Source of the DNA: Andreprevotia sp. IGB-42
GTDB lineage: Bacteria > Pseudomonadota > Gammaproteobacteria > Burkholderiales > Chitinibacteraceae
DNA: 40,614 nucleotides
Reading direction: 5' to 3'
Assembly: GCF_009848685.1 (NCBI RefSeq)
Contig: NZ_WXTX01000021.1
Coordinates: 1-40,614 of the forward strand
Part shown: positions 7,683-14,672 of the stretch, one piece after another
Layout of the letters: each line of letters begins with the position of its first letter
Position numbering within the stretch: the first letter of the stretch is position 1
Translations under genes and position numbers: made by a program
Notes under the pieces: model-generated
The model's input: the letters and a program-made list of their open reading frames with translations, nothing else
The model's database searches: none
What the model was told of the DNA's origin: nothing

Positions 7683-8248
7683 GTGGCCGCCATTGCTTTG
7701 GAACGCTCTGCCCTGAGCCTGAGCTTGCAGTACCCGCCGCCCTTGGTGCCGGGCGACATGATCGTCATCACCGCACCGTCATCCGGTGTGCGCGTGGCTT
7801 TGCATCCGCGCCTCGATTGCGCCATTGCCGCGCTGCGCCAGCGTGGGTTCCGCGTGGTGGAGGGGGCGTATTTGCGCCAGCTACATCAATCCACCAGCGC
7901 ACCGGCTGCCGCGCTTGCCTCAGCGCTGATGCAGTTTCTGCTAGATCCGGACATTGCCGCGGTGATACCGCCATGGGATGGCGAGCGGGCAATGGATTTG
8001 CTGCCGCTGCCCGATTTCCAGCTGCTGGCGCAATATCCTGCCAAGTGGTTTTGCGGGTTTTCCGATCTGAGCGTTGCAGTTGCCACTGATCACGCTGGCA
8101 GGCTGGCCCACGCTGCATGGCCTCAATCTGATGGATCTGGACGCCACCGGAGCACACAGCCTGCGGTCGCCATATTGGCTGGCAGCGATGATGCGGCTGT
8201 CACATCGCCTGGTTACATTTTGCCTATCCCCTCCGTGCCCGGCCGACC
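7683..8248 (+). pseudogene. S66 LD-carboxypeptidase/MccF-like fragment, frameshifted and truncated
   Basis: Remnant of a serine peptidase of family S66 (LD-carboxypeptidase/MccF). The N-terminal half is readable: PPLVPGDMIVITAPSSG, then LRQRGFRVVEG, LMQFLLDPDIAAVIPPWDGE and WFCGFSDLS, which holds the nucleophile-region SD motif. At about 8073 the frame changes: continuing one base later gives LQLPLITLAGWPTLHGLNLM, the expected next segment. After about 8150 the family similarity ends, and the C-terminal half with the Glu/His catalytic residues is missing, because the next gene starts at 8249. One extra base plus loss of the C-terminus makes this a dead gene. The start is uncertain (GTG 7683 or TTG 7698). 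Confidence 0.7.
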
Positions 8249-8857
8249 ATGCCCACTGCACCGCCATTCCCCACGCTGCTTACCGACAGACTGGTACTGC
8301 GCGAGATCGTTGCCAGCGATGCGCCGGCGCTGCTGGCCATCCATGGCGATGCCGCGCAGATGCGCTGGTTTGGCGCGATACCGCTGCCCGGCATTACGGC
8401 GGCAGAGCAACTGGTGCACACCTTTGCCAGCTGGCGCCTGCTGCCCAATCCGGGCACACGCTGGGGCATACAGCCCCTGGGGAGCGATACCCTGATCGGC
8501 AGCTGCGGCCTGTTCAACTGGAATCGGGCCTGGCACAAGTGCACGGTGGGCTATGAGCTGGGCGCCGCCGCGCAGGGGCAGGGCTATATGCGGGAGGCGT
8601 TGCGCGCTGCATTGCGCTGGGGCTTTGCGCACATGGCGCTCAACCGCATCGAGGCGCAGATCCATCCGGCCAACCTGCCGTCGCTGAAGCTGGCGCAAGC
8701 GTTGGGTTTTGCCACTGAGGGCTGCTTGCGTGAAGGCGGATACTGGAATGACCAGTATCACGATCTGCTGCAGCTGGCGCTGCTGCGCAGCGATGAGCTC
8801 CGCGGTAATGCCATGAAAATGGCTTTACCGCAGAGCATATTACTCGGGATGCAATGA
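8249..8857 (+). CDS. GNAT N-acetyltransferase, RimJ/RimL type
   Basis: A 202-residue acetyltransferase of the RimJ/RimL branch, which moves an acetyl group from acetyl-CoA to an amino group on a protein, antibiotic or small molecule; the substrate cannot be told. The N-terminal LLTDRLVLREIVASDAPALL is the family's strand/helix 1, GYELGAAAQGQGYMREAL near residue 110 contains the acetyl-CoA-binding Q-G-x-G/Y segment, and the C-terminus has LNRIEAQIHPANLPSLKLAQ and LGFATEGCLREGGYW. Complete length. It begins just downstream of the broken S66 peptidase and may have displaced its C-terminal half. Confidence 0.9.
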   Translation: MPTAPPFPTLLTDRLVLREIVASDAPALLAIHGDAAQMRWFGAIPLPGITAAEQLVHTFASWRLLPNPGTRWGIQPLGSDTLIGSCGLFNWNRAWHKCTVGYELGAAAQGQGYMREALRAALRWGFAHMALNRIEAQIHPANLPSLKLAQALGFATEGCLREGGYWNDQYHDLLQLALLRSDELRGNAMKMALPQSILLGMQ

Positions 8858-8955
8858 TGGGCTGGCAGTAAAACGGGGGCGCTGGATCTGCAAGCCGGCG
8901 CTTTGCTCGAAACGATTCGCACACAGGTGGCAAATGCTTGTTGCCCGAAGCCAAC

Positions 8956-9402
8956 TCATTCAACCAGCAAAAGCAGGTAAGTACCTGCACTGGTCTTTTT
9001 TGCATAGAGAACCTGTTTTTTTGTTTCGTTATTCCACGTATATGGAAATGCGCAAAGTACGATGTTTCCATCGATACCCGTCGCAGTGGTCTTGATAGCC
9101 AGTGCATTGCCAAATTTTTTCTTCAAGCCACTCTCTATCGGCCTGCGCAACAAACCGCAAACCTCCTGGGCAATTGGCGGGTTTGGCAGCCTGGTAATGT
9201 TCTTTTCCATTTCTTCAAGACGTGCAGCCGGACGTTGTTCATTTCGGCCATATATCCCCGACTTGCCGTCATCGTCAATATGGGAATACTGATGGCCATA
9301 TTTCTTTATGAATGCTTCTGGATCCATATCTGCAGCGGTAGCCCCGGCAGTCATGGTGGCAAGCAGCAGCACGAAGGATGCACGGGAGAAAACGGAGTTC
9401 AT
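8956..9402 (-). CDS. Small secreted protein, duplicated family (copy 1)
   Basis: A 148-residue protein with a signal peptide (MNSVFSRASFVLLLATMTAG, cleavage near ATAA). The ATG at 9400-9402 is preferred over an upstream in-frame start because it opens the signal peptide. The mature protein contains DPEAFIKKYGHQYSHIDDDG, then a helical RLEEMEKNITRLPNPP, a conserved-looking cysteine in AQEVCGLL, and C-terminal strands (QVLYAKKTSAGTYLLLL). It is a paralogue of the frameshifted gene at 13242-13687, sharing DPEA..., GH(Q), DDGK and a RLP(N/K)P motif plus the following Cys. Function unknown; likely periplasmic. It converges on the GNAT gene. Confidence 0.75.
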   Translation of the reverse strand: MNSVFSRASFVLLLATMTAGATAADMDPEAFIKKYGHQYSHIDDDGKSGIYGRNEQRPAARLEEMEKNITRLPNPPIAQEVCGLLRRPIESGLKKKFGNALAIKTTATGIDGNIVLCAFPYTWNNETKKQVLYAKKTSAGTYLLLLVE

Positions 9403-9606
9403 CGGGTTCCTGAATGGTTGGGCGTTATAGCGCGTATATCCGCATGGGGCGACAAAAAAATTTGCCCATGGTGAACGCGTGACTGGCATCTTGGCTTGCA
9501 TGGTAGCAGAGGCTGCATCCATGGCAAGCACGCTCGTAGCGCCGGTAACGATAGGCATTGCTCCTGCGTGGTCACGACAGCAATTTACCTCCGTAGGGTA
9601 ATCGTA

Positions 9607-9624
9607 TGTAAAGTGTACTTTACA
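9607..9624. promoter_or_regulatory. Operator dyad 1 upstream of HTH operon
   Basis: TGTAAAGTGTACTTTACA is an inverted repeat with 7-base half sites TGTAAAG/CTTTACA around four central bases. A second copy lies 38 bases downstream. Their position just before the operon that ends with a small HTH regulator suggests autoregulation; this is inference. Confidence 0.75.
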
Positions 9625-9644
9625 TTTTGATCAGATGCAGCTAA

Positions 9645-9662
9645 TGTAAAGCACACTTTACA
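9645..9662. promoter_or_regulatory. Operator dyad 2 upstream of HTH operon
   Basis: TGTAAAGCACACTTTACA repeats the same half sites as dyad 1 with different central bases, which shows that the 7-base arms are the conserved part. It ends 14 bases before the ATG at 9677 and could overlap the transcription start or ribosome-binding region. Confidence 0.75.
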
Positions 9663-9676
9663 TCAGGTTGCTAAAC

Positions 9677-10060
9677 ATGGCTTCTGCGCGCTATCTGCTC
9701 AAGATCATTGCAACACTCATTCTGCTGGTGGCGCTGTGCACCGCAACCATTGCTGCACCGCCGGATACCCGCGCCGCAGCCGCATGGCTGTTGCTTGCGC
9801 TACTGGTGTTGCTGGCCTTGCTGCCGCTGGCGCGCTGGCTGCTGGGCCGGGCGGATGAGCTGCAGCAGCTTATCAATGCACGCAGCTGCATGGCGGGTTT
9901 TGCCTTGCTGGCAGTGGGCTCGGCGGGGGTAGGACTGTTGCAGGCGCAGGGCTGGTTGCCGCTGTTCAACCAGCTGTGGACAGCGCTGGCGGCACTCGCG
10001 CTGTGGGGCGTCGGCTTGATGCTGGCAGATCGCCCGTTCCACCGGGAGGATGCACAATGA
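9677..10060 (+). CDS. Four-helix membrane protein paired with HTH regulator
   Basis: A 127-residue integral membrane protein with four hydrophobic segments (LLKIIATLILLVALCTATIA; WLLLALLVLLALLPLARWLL; GFALLAVGSAGVGLLQAQGW; ALAALALWGVGLMLA). Between helices 2 and 3 is RADELQQLINARSC, like the RELDE.Q..I loop of small membrane proteins that are regularly encoded next to Xre-type regulators of the kind found at the end of this operon. The ATG at 9677 is used; a TTG at 9668 is also in frame. AGG at 9665-9667 may act as the ribosome-binding site. The TGA overlaps the ATG of the SDR gene. Function unknown; probably part of an envelope-sensing or self-regulated module. Confidence 0.75.
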   Translation: MASARYLLKIIATLILLVALCTATIAAPPDTRAAAAWLLLALLVLLALLPLARWLLGRADELQQLINARSCMAGFALLAVGSAGVGLLQAQGWLPLFNQLWTALAALALWGVGLMLADRPFHREDAQ

Positions 10061-11088
10061 CTGTCCTCGTAACGGGTGCTGCCGGCTATCTGGCATCGTG
10101 GATCGTGCGTTTGTTGCTGGAGGCCGGTGTGCAGGTGCACGGCAGCGTGCGTGATCTGGATGATGCCGCCAAGCTGGCGCATCTGCATGCATTGCAGCAG
10201 GCGTTTCCCGGCCAGCTGCAGCTGTTCGTTGCCGATCTGCTGAACGAAGGCAGTTTTCTGCCAGCACTGCACGGCTGTGAGATCGTCATCCACACCGCAT
10301 CGCCTTATTTCTTGCGACCCACCGTGCAGCCCGTGCAGCAGCTGGTAGATCCGGCCGTACAGGGCACGCGGCAATTGCTGGCAGCGGTGAACCAGGTAGC
10401 CAGCGTGCGCAAGGTGGTGCTGACCAGCAGCATCGTCACGCTGTTCAACGACGCGTGTGACCACGCCGGCCCGCTCACCGAGGCCCATCACAACAATCGC
10501 TGCACGCTGCGCGATCAGCCGTATGCATATGCCAAGACCCGGGCAGAGGAATGCGCGGTGGGAATGGCCGCCGCGCAGCAGCGCTGGCAACTGATCACGC
10601 TGCACCCCGGCGCCATTTTCGGCCCGTCGCTATCGCGGCGTATCGACGCCACCAGCGTGGGCATGTTGCTGCAGTTTCTGGATGGCGCCTTCCGCAGCGG
10701 CGTGCCACGGCTGACGCTGGCGGTGGTGGACGTGCGCGATGTGGCAATGGCGCATGTGCGCGCTGCGCTGCAACCGGTGCCTGCCGGCAAGTACCTGCTG
10801 GTGGGGCAAAGCCTGACCCTGCTCGAGATCAGCCGCCTGCTGCAGGCGGTGGATGGCAGGAAGCCGGGCCGGTTGCCCACGCGGGAGCTGCCCAAGGCGT
10901 TGCTGTGGCTCTTGGCCCCGCTGATCGGCATGACGCGCCGCTATGTGAAGCGCAATGTGGGCTATCCGCTGCAGTTCGACAACCGTCATGCGCGCACGGC
11001 GCTGGGCATCCAGTACCGGCCGGCACAAACCACCCTGAACGATCATGTGCGGCAACTGCTGCTGGATGGCCTGTGGGTGCCGCAATGA
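10057..11088 (+). CDS. Extended SDR, dihydroflavonol-reductase-like NAD(P)-dependent enzyme
   Basis: A 343-residue extended short-chain dehydrogenase/reductase. The N-terminal Rossmann motif is VLVTGAAGYLASWIV (GxxGxxA, residues ~7-13). HTASPYF and VVLTSSIVTLF carry the conserved NAD-binding and catalytic Ser segments, and YAYAK gives the catalytic YxxxK. The arrangement matches dihydroflavonol/cinnamoyl-CoA reductase-like and 3-beta-HSD-like enzymes that act on alcohol/ketone substrates; the substrate is unknown. The ATG overlaps the previous stop (ATGA) and its TGA overlaps the next start (ATGA), so it is embedded between the membrane protein and the regulator and is translated together with them. 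Confidence 0.85.
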   Translation: MTVLVTGAAGYLASWIVRLLLEAGVQVHGSVRDLDDAAKLAHLHALQQAFPGQLQLFVADLLNEGSFLPALHGCEIVIHTASPYFLRPTVQPVQQLVDPAVQGTRQLLAAVNQVASVRKVVLTSSIVTLFNDACDHAGPLTEAHHNNRCTLRDQPYAYAKTRAEECAVGMAAAQQRWQLITLHPGAIFGPSLSRRIDATSVGMLLQFLDGAFRSGVPRLTLAVVDVRDVAMAHVRAALQPVPAGKYLLVGQSLTLLEISRLLQAVDGRKPGRLPTRELPKALLWLLAPLIGMTRRYVKRNVGYPLQFDNRHARTALGIQYRPAQTTLNDHVRQLLLDGLWVPQ

Positions 11089-11282
11089 AGAATTGCGTGA
11101 AGGCAATGCGCCAGCAACGGCAGCTTACCCAGCAAGACCTGGCAACGCATCTGGGGGTAAGCCGGCAAACCGTCATCTCCATCGAATCGGGCCAGTACGA
11201 TCCCAGCCTGCCACTGGCTTTCAAGCTGGCGCGTTTGTTCGAAGTGAAAATCGAAGAGATCTTCACGCCTGATATAAGCTGA
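11085..11282 (+). CDS. Small Xre-family HTH transcriptional regulator
   Basis: A 65-residue DNA-binding protein consisting of one Cro/C1-type helix-turn-helix: QQDLATHLGVSRQTVISIE contains helices 2 and 3, followed by YDPSLPLAFKLARLFEVKIEEIF, the typical tail of this small family. Such proteins usually bind short inverted repeats as dimers. The two TGTAAAG-N4-CTTTACA dyads upstream of the operon are the obvious candidates. The ATG overlaps the SDR gene's TGA. It most likely represses its own operon; what relieves repression is not visible. Confidence 0.9.
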   Translation: MKNCVKAMRQQRQLTQQDLATHLGVSRQTVISIESGQYDPSLPLAFKLARLFEVKIEEIFTPDIS

Positions 11283-11304
11283 AGGCCCCCTCCAAGGCAA
11301 GCAC

Positions 11305-11925
11305 ATGCGCCCATTCCTGCCCGATTCATCACCGTGGCAAACGCCATTCGCGACAGCACATCTTGCCCGCAGCGGGCTGGCGCTTGCAATGGCGGCCATG
11401 CATGGCCGGGTGGCAAGCATGCTGCTTGGCGGGCTGATGGCCTGCGCTGCAATGTGGGGTGATCCCGCCAAGGCCGCGCCAGTGCCAGACCCCGCCCACT
11501 ATCCGGCCAGCCCGCTATATACCGGCAAGATTGCCGCACCGGTGCTCGATAGCCCGTTCACCCGCATGTACCGCACGCGCATCCGCCTTGGCGCTGCGGC
11601 TGGCCCCAATTTTGCCGGCCATTACACGGTGGTGGCGTGGGGCTGCGGCATGGATGCGTACATGTTTGTGGTGGTGGATGCGATCACCGGCAAGGTGTAC
11701 CGGCCCCCGGTGGGCTGCATGGCATTGGCAGGCGGATTCGATTTGCCGCTACCCGGTTTTGCCGCAGAGGCCAACCCCGGCTACCGGCCGGACAGCACGC
11801 TGCTGCTGACCATCGGCGTGGAAGACGGGCCGGACAGCAACCCGGATGACCGGGCTGCCACCATCTACCACTTCGAGCGGGGCCACTTCAAACGGATTTA
11901 CCGCAAGCCGGCGTTGCTGCCTTAA
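11305..11925 (+). CDS. Secreted protein of unknown function
   Basis: A 206-residue product from the ATG at 11305, which has AAGG about eight bases upstream. An internal ATG at 11398 would give a more standard signal peptide (HGRVASMLLGGLMACAAMWG, cleavage after KAA), so the true start is uncertain. The mature part has NFAGHYTVVAWGCGMDAYMF, then VVVDAITGKVYRPP, a second Cys in PVGCMALAGG, and a C-terminal IYHFERGHFKRIYRKP. Two cysteines could form a disulfide. It looks like a periplasmic beta-rich protein. The family is not recognised by name. It converges with the HisRS-like gene. Confidence 0.65.
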   Translation: MRPFLPDSSPWQTPFATAHLARSGLALAMAAMHGRVASMLLGGLMACAAMWGDPAKAAPVPDPAHYPASPLYTGKIAAPVLDSPFTRMYRTRIRLGAAAGPNFAGHYTVVAWGCGMDAYMFVVVDAITGKVYRPPVGCMALAGGFDLPLPGFAAEANPGYRPDSTLLLTIGVEDGPDSNPDDRAATIYHFERGHFKRIYRKPALLP

Positions 11926-11973
11926 CCGGATGCGCGGCACCGGCAGCAACAAAGTGGCCAGTGCCCGGCCATA

Positions 11974-12622
11974 TCAAGCGCAGCCTGCCTGCCCATGCTC
12001 GATGGCCAATGCCAGCCGCTCCAGCCCGATGGCAAAACCGGCGCCCTCGGCATAGGCGCCGCCGCCGGCCACCTGCTTCTGCGCGCCCAGTACCGGGCAG
12101 CGGATTTCAAAGCCTTCACCGCCCAGGTAATAGCTCAATCCGCGCCGGGTGCGCGCATCCGTTTCGTAATCCACGCCCAGCGTATCCATGAAGCGCTGGC
12201 ACAGCTGCAAGCTGAATGCGCTGGCACGGGCGGGGTCTGGCCCCAGGTATTCAAAGCCCAACTGGGTGAATTCGCGGTAGCGCCCGGCTTGTGGACGCTC
12301 GTAGCGGTAGCAGCGGGCAATGTAGAAAAACAGCCGCTCTCTGGCGCCGCCCAGCAACACGCTTGCGCGCTCCTGGAAGATGGCCGTGGCCTCCGGGATC
12401 AGGCAGCAGGCGCGGCCTTTCTTGTCTGCAAATGCCCACATCTGGCCGATGATCTCGCTGCCGCCGGCCTTGTTGATGAAGGTATCCTGCTGCCACAGCG
12501 CAGGCAGGATGGCTTCTTCGGCGCCAGCTTCAATGAAGGCAGCTCCGGAAGCGGGCCTCCAGATCACGTAGCCGGGCGGCCTGCGGGCCGGTATAGATTT
12601 GTGTGCCTCTGATCATGGTCAT
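11974..12622 (-). pseudogene. Short histidyl-tRNA-synthetase-like gene with one-base frameshift
   Basis: A class II synthetase domain of the HisRS type. From the ATG at 12620-12622 the frame reads RGTQIYTGPQAARLRDLEAR and then hits a stop at about 12532; moving one base at about 12544 continues as AAFIEAGAEEAILPALWQQD. The rest matches HisRS: QDTFINKAGGSEIIGQMWAF, motif 2 with YRYERPQAGRYREFTQLGFE, a changed HisA motif (TRRGLSYY where HisRS has LVRGLDYY) and motif 3 FAIGLERL. Read through, it is about 215 residues, so the HisRS insertion domain and anticodon-binding domain are absent. It is probably a paralogue and not the housekeeping enzyme. It may be a true pseudogene, a sequencing error, or a recoded gene. 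Confidence 0.75.
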
Positions 12623-12663
12623 GCTTGTTGCTCCAAGGGTGGATTTGCCTGTTTCGCAGGCAA

Positions 12664-12686
12664 CAAAAAAGGCGCCGATGGGCGCC
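12664..12686 (-). terminator. Attenuator terminator of the histidine leader
   Basis: On the minus strand GGCGCC-CATC-GGCGCC is followed by six T residues, a standard intrinsic terminator. It lies between the histidine leader peptide and the HisRS-like gene, and nothing else on that strand ends here, so it is best read as the regulated terminator of an attenuator. Confidence 0.85.
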
Positions 12687-12719
12687 TGTGAATTGCTGCA
12701 GCTGGTGTGCCCGGTGGGG

Positions 12720-12806
12720 CTATGAACCAGTACGCTGAGCGAGCAAAACCACGGCGCAGCAGGGTGAGCCGTGGTGGTGATGCAGGTTCAGGAATGCGGT
12801 AGTCAT
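12720..12806 (-). CDS. Histidine leader peptide (His-attenuator)
   Basis: A 28-codon minus-strand frame beginning MTTAFLNLHHHHGSPCC, with four consecutive His codons at positions 9-12 (12771-12782), ends at a TAG at 12720-12722. It is followed by a 7-bp hairpin (arms 12749-12755 and 12768-12774), whose first arm overlaps the last His codon, and then by the T-tailed terminator at 12664-12686. A 5-bp all-GC alternative pairing joins the second arm region (12753-12757) to the first terminator arm (12682-12686). This is the layout of the classic his-operon attenuator: a ribosome stalled for lack of charged tRNA-His would favour read-through. The gene behind it is the HisRS-like gene. No strong ribosome-binding site is evident. 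Confidence 0.8.
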   Translation of the reverse strand: MTTAFLNLHHHHGSPCCAVVLLAQRTGS

Positions 12807-12858
12807 GCAGCCAGTGTGGCATGGCCCGTCTGCGCGGGTCAATGCCGCGCTGGTGTGG

Positions 12859-13095
12859 TCAGGCGTGGGTATCGATCAGCGTGCCCAGCATCTCGTCGGC
12901 GGCCTTGACCACCTTGGCGGCAATCTGGAAACCATCCTTGGCGGCCAGCGTACCCACCATGCTGCTGGCCAGATCATCTGTCGCCGTGGTGCCGCCCAGC
13001 TGGCTGGCACTGGCTACCCGCGCAGCGGACATATCCATGGCGCGCTGGTAGTTCTGCATGCCGGCGAAGCCCGCGCCGAGTGCGGAGAGTGACAT
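12859..13095 (-). CDS. Small flagellar-rod-like (FlgC/FlgG-pattern) protein
   Basis: A 78-residue protein starting at the ATG at 13093-13095 after a GGGGAT purine stretch. The N-terminus SLSALGAGFAGMQNYQRAMD and the C-terminus DGFQIAAKVVKAADEMLGTL resemble the two terminal helices of flagellar rod and hook proteins, which pair as coiled coils, but with the central domain missing. It could be a reduced rod-like protein, or only share the heptad pattern. No other flagellar gene is nearby. Its stop is about 50 bases upstream of the histidine leader peptide on the same strand, so the leader may be transcribed partly by read-through from this gene. Confidence 0.6.
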   Translation of the reverse strand: MSLSALGAGFAGMQNYQRAMDMSAARVASASQLGGTTATDDLASSMVGTLAAKDGFQIAAKVVKAADEMLGTLIDTHA

Positions 13096-13241
13096 GGCAT
13101 CCCCATTCAGGATTGAGTGTAAGAGAATGATGGGGGCGATGCTGGTTCTTGGCAATGCCGTTTATCTGCACTTACGCAGCACATTGTCATGCCCGATTGG
13201 CCTGTTTGCTTGGCATGCAGCATTACCAGCGGTTTCAGCGC

Positions 13242-13687
13242 TTATTGTTCTCGCAGCATCACCATATACAGCCCGTCATGACCTTTCTTGAAGTACAAGA
13301 ACTGCCAGCGGGCTCGATTTTCCTGTTGGTATCTGAAAATACAAATGATGGTGGCGTGGTCGGCCGCATAGTCGGCAACAGTCACGCGCACGGTGCTGAT
13401 CAGTTGTCTGGCCGCGATCTCCAGGCTGCCTACGAAGTCGTGGCACATCGTTTTTACCAGCGCCGGTTTTGGTAAGCGGGCAATTTCCTTCTGTAACCTG
13501 GCAACGCGCTCGGGTGGAATTTCATCTCCACGGCTGTAGATCAGCATCTTCCCATCATCGCCTTTCTTGACCGTTTGATGCCCTTTCTGCGTGATCTCGG
13601 CCTCTGGATCCAATCCGGCAGCAATGCCGTGCGCGGCGGCAATGCGATGAGCAGTGCAGCAAGCAGGTGATGTTTGACGGGTTTCAT
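13242..13687 (-). pseudogene. Small secreted protein, duplicated family (copy 2, frameshifted)
   Basis: Paralogue of the protein at 8956-9402. The ATG at 13685-13687 opens a good signal peptide (MKPVKHHLLAALLIAL), but that frame then departs from the family. The mature domain continues in another frame as AAHGIAAGLDPEAEITQKGH, with GDDGKMLIYSRGDE, RLQKEIARLPKPAL and a Cys in KTMCHDFVG, all matching copy 1. One base is missing near 13640. Without the shift, the signal peptide and mature domain join cleanly. It is either a recent pseudogene or an assembly error. An alternative start in the second frame at 13694 gives no export signal. Confidence 0.7.
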
Positions 13688-13814
13688 GGCGCATTGTGGA
13701 TGACAGGGTGCGTCAGCATAGGATGAAACGCGATACCGTGCCAATGCTGGCACCTGGCTGCCGCCACGTGCCGTTATCGGCTGCGCGATTTCCTGCCCCC
13801 AAGTGCTATGCCCG

Positions 13815-14552
13815 TCAGGCCAGTCCGCCATTGGCCCGCAGGATCTGGCCGTTTACCCAACCCGCATCTGGCCCGGCCAGGAAGGAAACCACTGCTGCAA
13901 TATCCTCCGGCTGGCCCAGCCGTTGCAGCGGCGGCGTCCTGGCAAAGTGCTGGATCTGCTCTTCGGTTTTGCCATCGAGGAACAAGGCCGTGGCTACCGG
14001 GCCGGGGGCGACCGCATTCACGGTGATGTCGCGGCCGCGCAGCTCTTTGGCAAACACGTGGGTGAACGATTCCACTGCCGCCTTGGTGGCGTTGTAGATG
14101 GCGTAGCCGGGCAGGTTCAGGGCCAGCGCGGTGGTGGAGAAATTCACGATGCGCCCGCCATTGTTCATGCGGCCGGCCGCTTCGCGCAGCGTGTTGAAGG
14201 TGCCACGCACATTGATATCGAACATCTGTGCGTAGGCATCATCACCGGCTTCGGCCAGGGGCACGGTTTTCATGATGCCGGCGTTGTTGATCAACACGTC
14301 CACCTTGCCCAATTGCTGCTCGGTGGCATCGAACAGCGCGCGTACCGCAGCGGTGCTGGCCACATCCGCCCGGACCGCAATGGCCTGGCTGCCCTGTGCC
14401 TGCAGCTCGGCCACCAGTGCATCGGCTTCAGCGGCGCTGGCCGCGTAATTGATGACCACCGCGTAGCCATCGCTGGCCAGGCGGCGGGCAATGGCCGCGC
14501 CGATGCCGCGGGATGCGCCGGTGACGATGGCAACGCGCTTTGTTGTGCTCAT
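13815..14552 (-). CDS. SDR-family oxidoreductase (FabG-like)
   Basis: A 245-residue classical short-chain dehydrogenase/reductase. VAIVTGASRGIGAAIA (residues ~8-23) is the TGxxxGxG cofactor loop, VLINNAGIM the NNAG motif, and IVNFSTTALA followed by YAIYNATKAA gives the catalytic Ser and YxxxK (the Tyr of GYAIYNATK, with Lys four residues on). An arginine after the first strand region is not obvious, so NAD versus NADP preference is unclear. It ends with the family's GWVNGQILRANGGLA. The ATG at 14550-14552 is preceded by a purine-rich stretch. It is divergent from a LysR regulator, the usual layout for a regulator controlling its neighbour. Substrate unknown. Confidence 0.9.
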   Translation of the reverse strand: MSTTKRVAIVTGASRGIGAAIARRLASDGYAVVINYAASAAEADALVAELQAQGSQAIAVRADVASTAAVRALFDATEQQLGKVDVLINNAGIMKTVPLAEAGDDAYAQMFDINVRGTFNTLREAAGRMNNGGRIVNFSTTALALNLPGYAIYNATKAAVESFTHVFAKELRGRDITVNAVAPGPVATALFLDGKTEEQIQHFARTPPLQRLGQPEDIAAVVSFLAGPDAGWVNGQILRANGGLA

Positions 14553-14672
14553 GCTGGGATGTCCTTGCGTGATGAATGGATGAAACGAAGCATGAACCAT
14601 GCAGTATTGCAGATAATCAGCGGTAAATTGCCAATATAATTCCATTTACTTCAATAAATGCCGGGCCAGGCC
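14553..14672. promoter_or_regulatory. Divergent promoter region between SDR and LysR genes
   Basis: A 120-base AT-richer gap between divergent genes. TATAAT at 14635-14640 is a perfect -10 hexamer reading toward the LysR gene, but no well-spaced -35 is seen. LysR-type regulators usually bind in such a gap; no clear T-N11-A dyad could be fixed by eye. Confidence 0.45.
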
